From: Dehalococcoidia bacterium UBA3254
GTDB lineage: Bacteria; Chloroflexota; Dehalococcoidia; Dehalococcoidales; UBA3254
Assembly (NCBI GenBank): GCA_002362735.1
Contig: DEUU01000109.1
Location: forward strand, 1-7,807
Reading direction: 5' to 3'
DNA: 7,807 nt
Shown here: positions 6,448 to 7,807 of the stretch, piece by piece
Layout of the letters: every line of letters starts with the position of its first letter
Numbering within the stretch: the stretch's first letter is position 1
Program-made: the position numbers and the translations under genes
The notes under the pieces: generated by a model
Seen by the model: only the letters and a program-made list of their open reading frames with translations
The model's database searches: none
What the model was told of the DNA's origin: nothing

Positions 6448-6476
6448 TTTACACAATAAGATTATCATGATAAGAT
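6448..6476 (+). promoter_or_regulatory. Promoter of the 68-residue protein gene
   Basis: TTTACA (6448-6453) and TAAGAT (6471-6476) are spaced exactly 17 nt apart, predicting a start near 6483 and a leader of about 42 nt before the ATG at 6525. The -10 lies inside the palindromic cluster at 6453-6485. Confidence 0.5.
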
Positions 6477-6485
6477 AATCATTGT
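6453..6485. promoter_or_regulatory. Palindromic operator-like cluster over the promoter
   Basis: A perfect 12-bp palindrome, TTATCATGATAA, occupies 6462-6473. Overlapping it, GATTATC (6460-6466) and GATAATC (6474-6480) form an inverted repeat with a 7-nt spacer, and ACAAT (6453-6457) with ATTGT (6481-6485) extends it apart from an AA bulge. Placed across spacer, -10 and predicted start, it looks like a repressor operator; the same bases could instead fold as an RNA hairpin. The bound regulator is not identifiable. Confidence 0.55.
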
Positions 6486-6524
6486 AAGATGAATTACTTA
6501 AAGCTTGACGATAGGAGGAAAAGA

Positions 6525-6731
6525 ATGGGTAAATTGATAGAGAGTATGGTCAGGTATGCTGAAGCTCGAGGACAAGCTCGGTGGGATCTTTTTGTCAAGA
6601 TGCATTCAAGCCTGATAGAGACGAAGAATGAGGAAAAAGTTTCTGTTCATATGTTAAAATCCGACAAACCAGTCAAATCTACCAGTGGATTAAAAAACCT
6701 GGAAGCAAATGTTTATCATTCACACGACTAA
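6525..6731 (+). CDS. Unrecognised 68-residue protein
   Basis: I do not recognise this protein. The start is set by a textbook AGGAGG at 6513-6518, 6 nt before the ATG; a longer frame from 6489 has no ribosome site. Residues 1-36 (MGKLIESMVRYAEARGQARW...) look like one amphipathic, basic helical segment. Residues 37-68 are polar and Lys/Ser rich, with no cysteine, no membrane segment and no signal peptide, ending in HSHD. It is a single-gene unit: its own promoter with a palindromic operator-like site lies upstream, and a strong terminator follows about 60 nt after the stop. That complete expression context argues it is a real gene. A small regulatory, adaptor or stress protein is possible, but nothing in the sequence decides this. 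Confidence 0.62.
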   Translation: MGKLIESMVRYAEARGQARWDLFVKMHSSLIETKNEEKVSVHMLKSDKPVKSTSGLKNLEANVYHSHD

Positions 6732-6791
6732 TATGCCAGGATAGCTTCTCTGGCGGTTATGTAATTATTAGAAATCATCCTGTTTTAAAAG

Positions 6792-6828
6792 AAAAGCCCT
6801 CATGTAATCAAAAACATGGGGCTTTTTT
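6792..6828. terminator. Strong rho-independent terminator, bidirectional
   Basis: AAAAGCCC-T-CATGT (6792-6805) pairs with ACATG-GGGC-TTTT (6814-6826) with one bulged T and an 8-nt loop, and a run of six T follows (6823-6828). On the minus strand the same stem is followed by TTTTCTTTT, so it can also end the transcript of the convergent PAS gene. Confidence 0.9.
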
Positions 6829-6929
6829 ATTTGCAGAATAGATAGTTTCATTTAGCGACGAGATAATATTGGCATCGAGGCTTGTTTAGAAAACGACCGG
6901 CAGAGTTATTCACTTTCCGGAAACGCCCT

Positions 6930-7807
6930 TTACGTATGTATATGTTCGGTGATATCTCTATTCAAGACAACAACCCCGATAATATTATGTGCGGAGTCTT
7001 TGATTGGAGTAATATATGAATGGATGAGAAGCTGATCACCTATCCTGGTATTCTGGGTTATTTCGCCACTCCAGATCCCGCGTTCGATTGATTGACTGAC
7101 AATCTTCTTAAACTCGGATTCACTACAGAGTTTGGTATTAACAACATCCGTAAATATCTTTCCCAGGACTTCATCCTGCTTCCAACCGTATATAGCTTCG
7201 GCACCCCGGCTCCAACTTCTGATGACTGTGGACTTATCCATGGAAATAATTGCGTCAGGCAAGCTTTCCAACAACTCGGCTTTATACTTGAGATCCGCTT
7301 CCAGTCGCTTCCTTTCTGTAATATCTTCAGAGATAGCAACTATTTCTTCAGAGTTGAGTTTAAAGACATAGTTTTCTTTCCAGGAAGCGATTCGGTCATC
7401 CTGATACAGGCTTGCGGGATAATACTCAACAATTCCCGTTTTCCAAACGCGTTGAAAAACTCTTAATAAACCCAGATGCTTTATATCCGGGAAAACCTCA
7501 GACACCAATTGTCCTGATATTTCTTTCCTGGATGCCCGGGTAGTCTTCTCAGCTGCCTTGTTGAAGTCTTTAATAATGAAATCTGCCCCTTTTTTTAGTG
7601 CCTCGTAAATCGCGATTGCATTATTAACGTTATCAAATATCTGCCGGAATTGGTCTTCATTTTTCAAAAAGGACTTTTCAATCGCTTTGCGGCTGGTTAC
7701 ATCACGTCCAATATATTTGATAAGAGAATGAATTCGAACAATATCAGGAAAGGCTTCATTAAAAAAGAGGATTGGCATAAATTGACCGGTGCGGCAAGCA
7801 AGCTTAC
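6930..7807 (-). CDS. Multi-PAS sensor protein, C-terminal part (5' end outside window)
   Basis: The frame stays open to the right edge (LACRTGQF precedes the first internal Met at 7778, which has no ribosome site), so the gene is cut by the window. Numbering from that Met, residues 1-35 are the tail of one PAS domain (MPILFFNEAF...IGRDVTSRKAIE). A second PAS spans about 41-158 and ends VAISEDITERKRLE; a third spans about 165-279 with SLPDAIISMD, WSRGAEAIYGWKQDEVLGK and VVVLNRDITEH. The stop follows three residues after the last PAS motif, so no histidine kinase, GGDEF or other output domain lies downstream. PAS domains sense small ligands, redox state or light and relay by dimerisation; the cofactor is not evident. 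Any output domain must be N-terminal, outside the window, or the protein has lost it. It converges on the 68-residue gene. Confidence 0.9.
   Translation of the reverse strand, partial: KLACRTGQFMPILFFNEAFPDIVRIHSLIKYIGRDVTSRKAIEKSFLKNEDQFRQIFDNVNNAIAIYEALKKGADFIIKDFNKAAEKTTRASRKEISGQLVSEVFPDIKHLGLLRVFQRVWKTGIVEYYPASLYQDDRIASWKENYVFKLNSEEIVAISEDITERKRLEADLKYKAELLESLPDAIISMDKSTVIRSWSRGAEAIYGWKQDEVLGKIFTDVVNTKLCSESEFKKIVSQSIERGIWSGEITQNTRIGDQLLIHSYITPIKDSAHNIIGVVVLNRDITEHIHT

Noticed and set aside
6734..6753. GCCAG/CTGGC hairpin just after the 68-residue gene
   Set aside because: Five-pair stem with a 10-nt loop and no T tract; the true terminator is at 6792-6828.
6914..6923. Perfect 10-bp palindrome TTTCCGGAAA downstream of the PAS gene
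   Set aside because: Short, not attached to a promoter or T tract, and expected by chance at this length in a window of this size.
7092..7466. Plus-strand 124-codon frame over the PAS gene
   Set aside because: Shadow of the PAS coding frame on the other strand; the PAS motifs are unmistakable there.

Overview
The window reads as an ordinary chromosomal segment of an anaerobe-like bacterium with moderate GC, Gram status unclear. The ribosomal protein S6 start, Hsp20, PEP synthase, type I-beta DAHP synthase and a bacterial eRF1-like protein (baeRF) fit Chloroflexota (Dehalococcoidia-like) or Clostridia-type Firmicutes. I cannot decide between these without a database search. I see no complete mobile element, CRISPR array, rRNA gene or complete tRNA gene.

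Layout. (1) 1-127, minus strand: the 5' end of a bS6 (rpsF) gene running off the left edge, with an extended -10 promoter near 191-218. (2) 352-807, plus strand: a complete small heat shock protein, converging on (3) 855-3296, minus strand: a full-length phosphoenolpyruvate synthase. Two GC-rich hairpins lie between and inside the convergent 3' ends. (4) 3321-4481, minus strand: a baeRF-family protein, 24 nt upstream of ppsA and so probably co-transcribed with it. (5) About 4500-4570: a divergent promoter region with overlapping -35 elements. (6) 4610-5626, plus strand: DAHP synthase, followed after 42 nt by (7) 5669-6142, a small PsbP/DcrB-like protein of unknown function. (8) 6143-6450: about 300 nt without a credible gene, carrying an imperfect repeat pair and several small hairpins. 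(9) A promoter overlapped by a perfect palindrome (6448-6485) drives (10) 6525-6731, an orphan 68-residue protein, closed by a strong bidirectional terminator at 6792-6828. (11) 6930-7807, minus strand: the C-terminal part of a multi-PAS protein whose N-terminus lies outside the window.

How the genes may work together: PEP synthase makes PEP from pyruvate and ATP, and DAHP synthase uses PEP to open the shikimate pathway. The two transcripts are read divergently from one compact promoter region, so PEP supply and PEP use could be co-regulated, together with the baeRF protein (a ribosome or translation-termination type fold). Hsp20 next to them and the PAS protein at the right edge give the region a mild stress and sensing flavour. 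That grouping is inference from gene order only.
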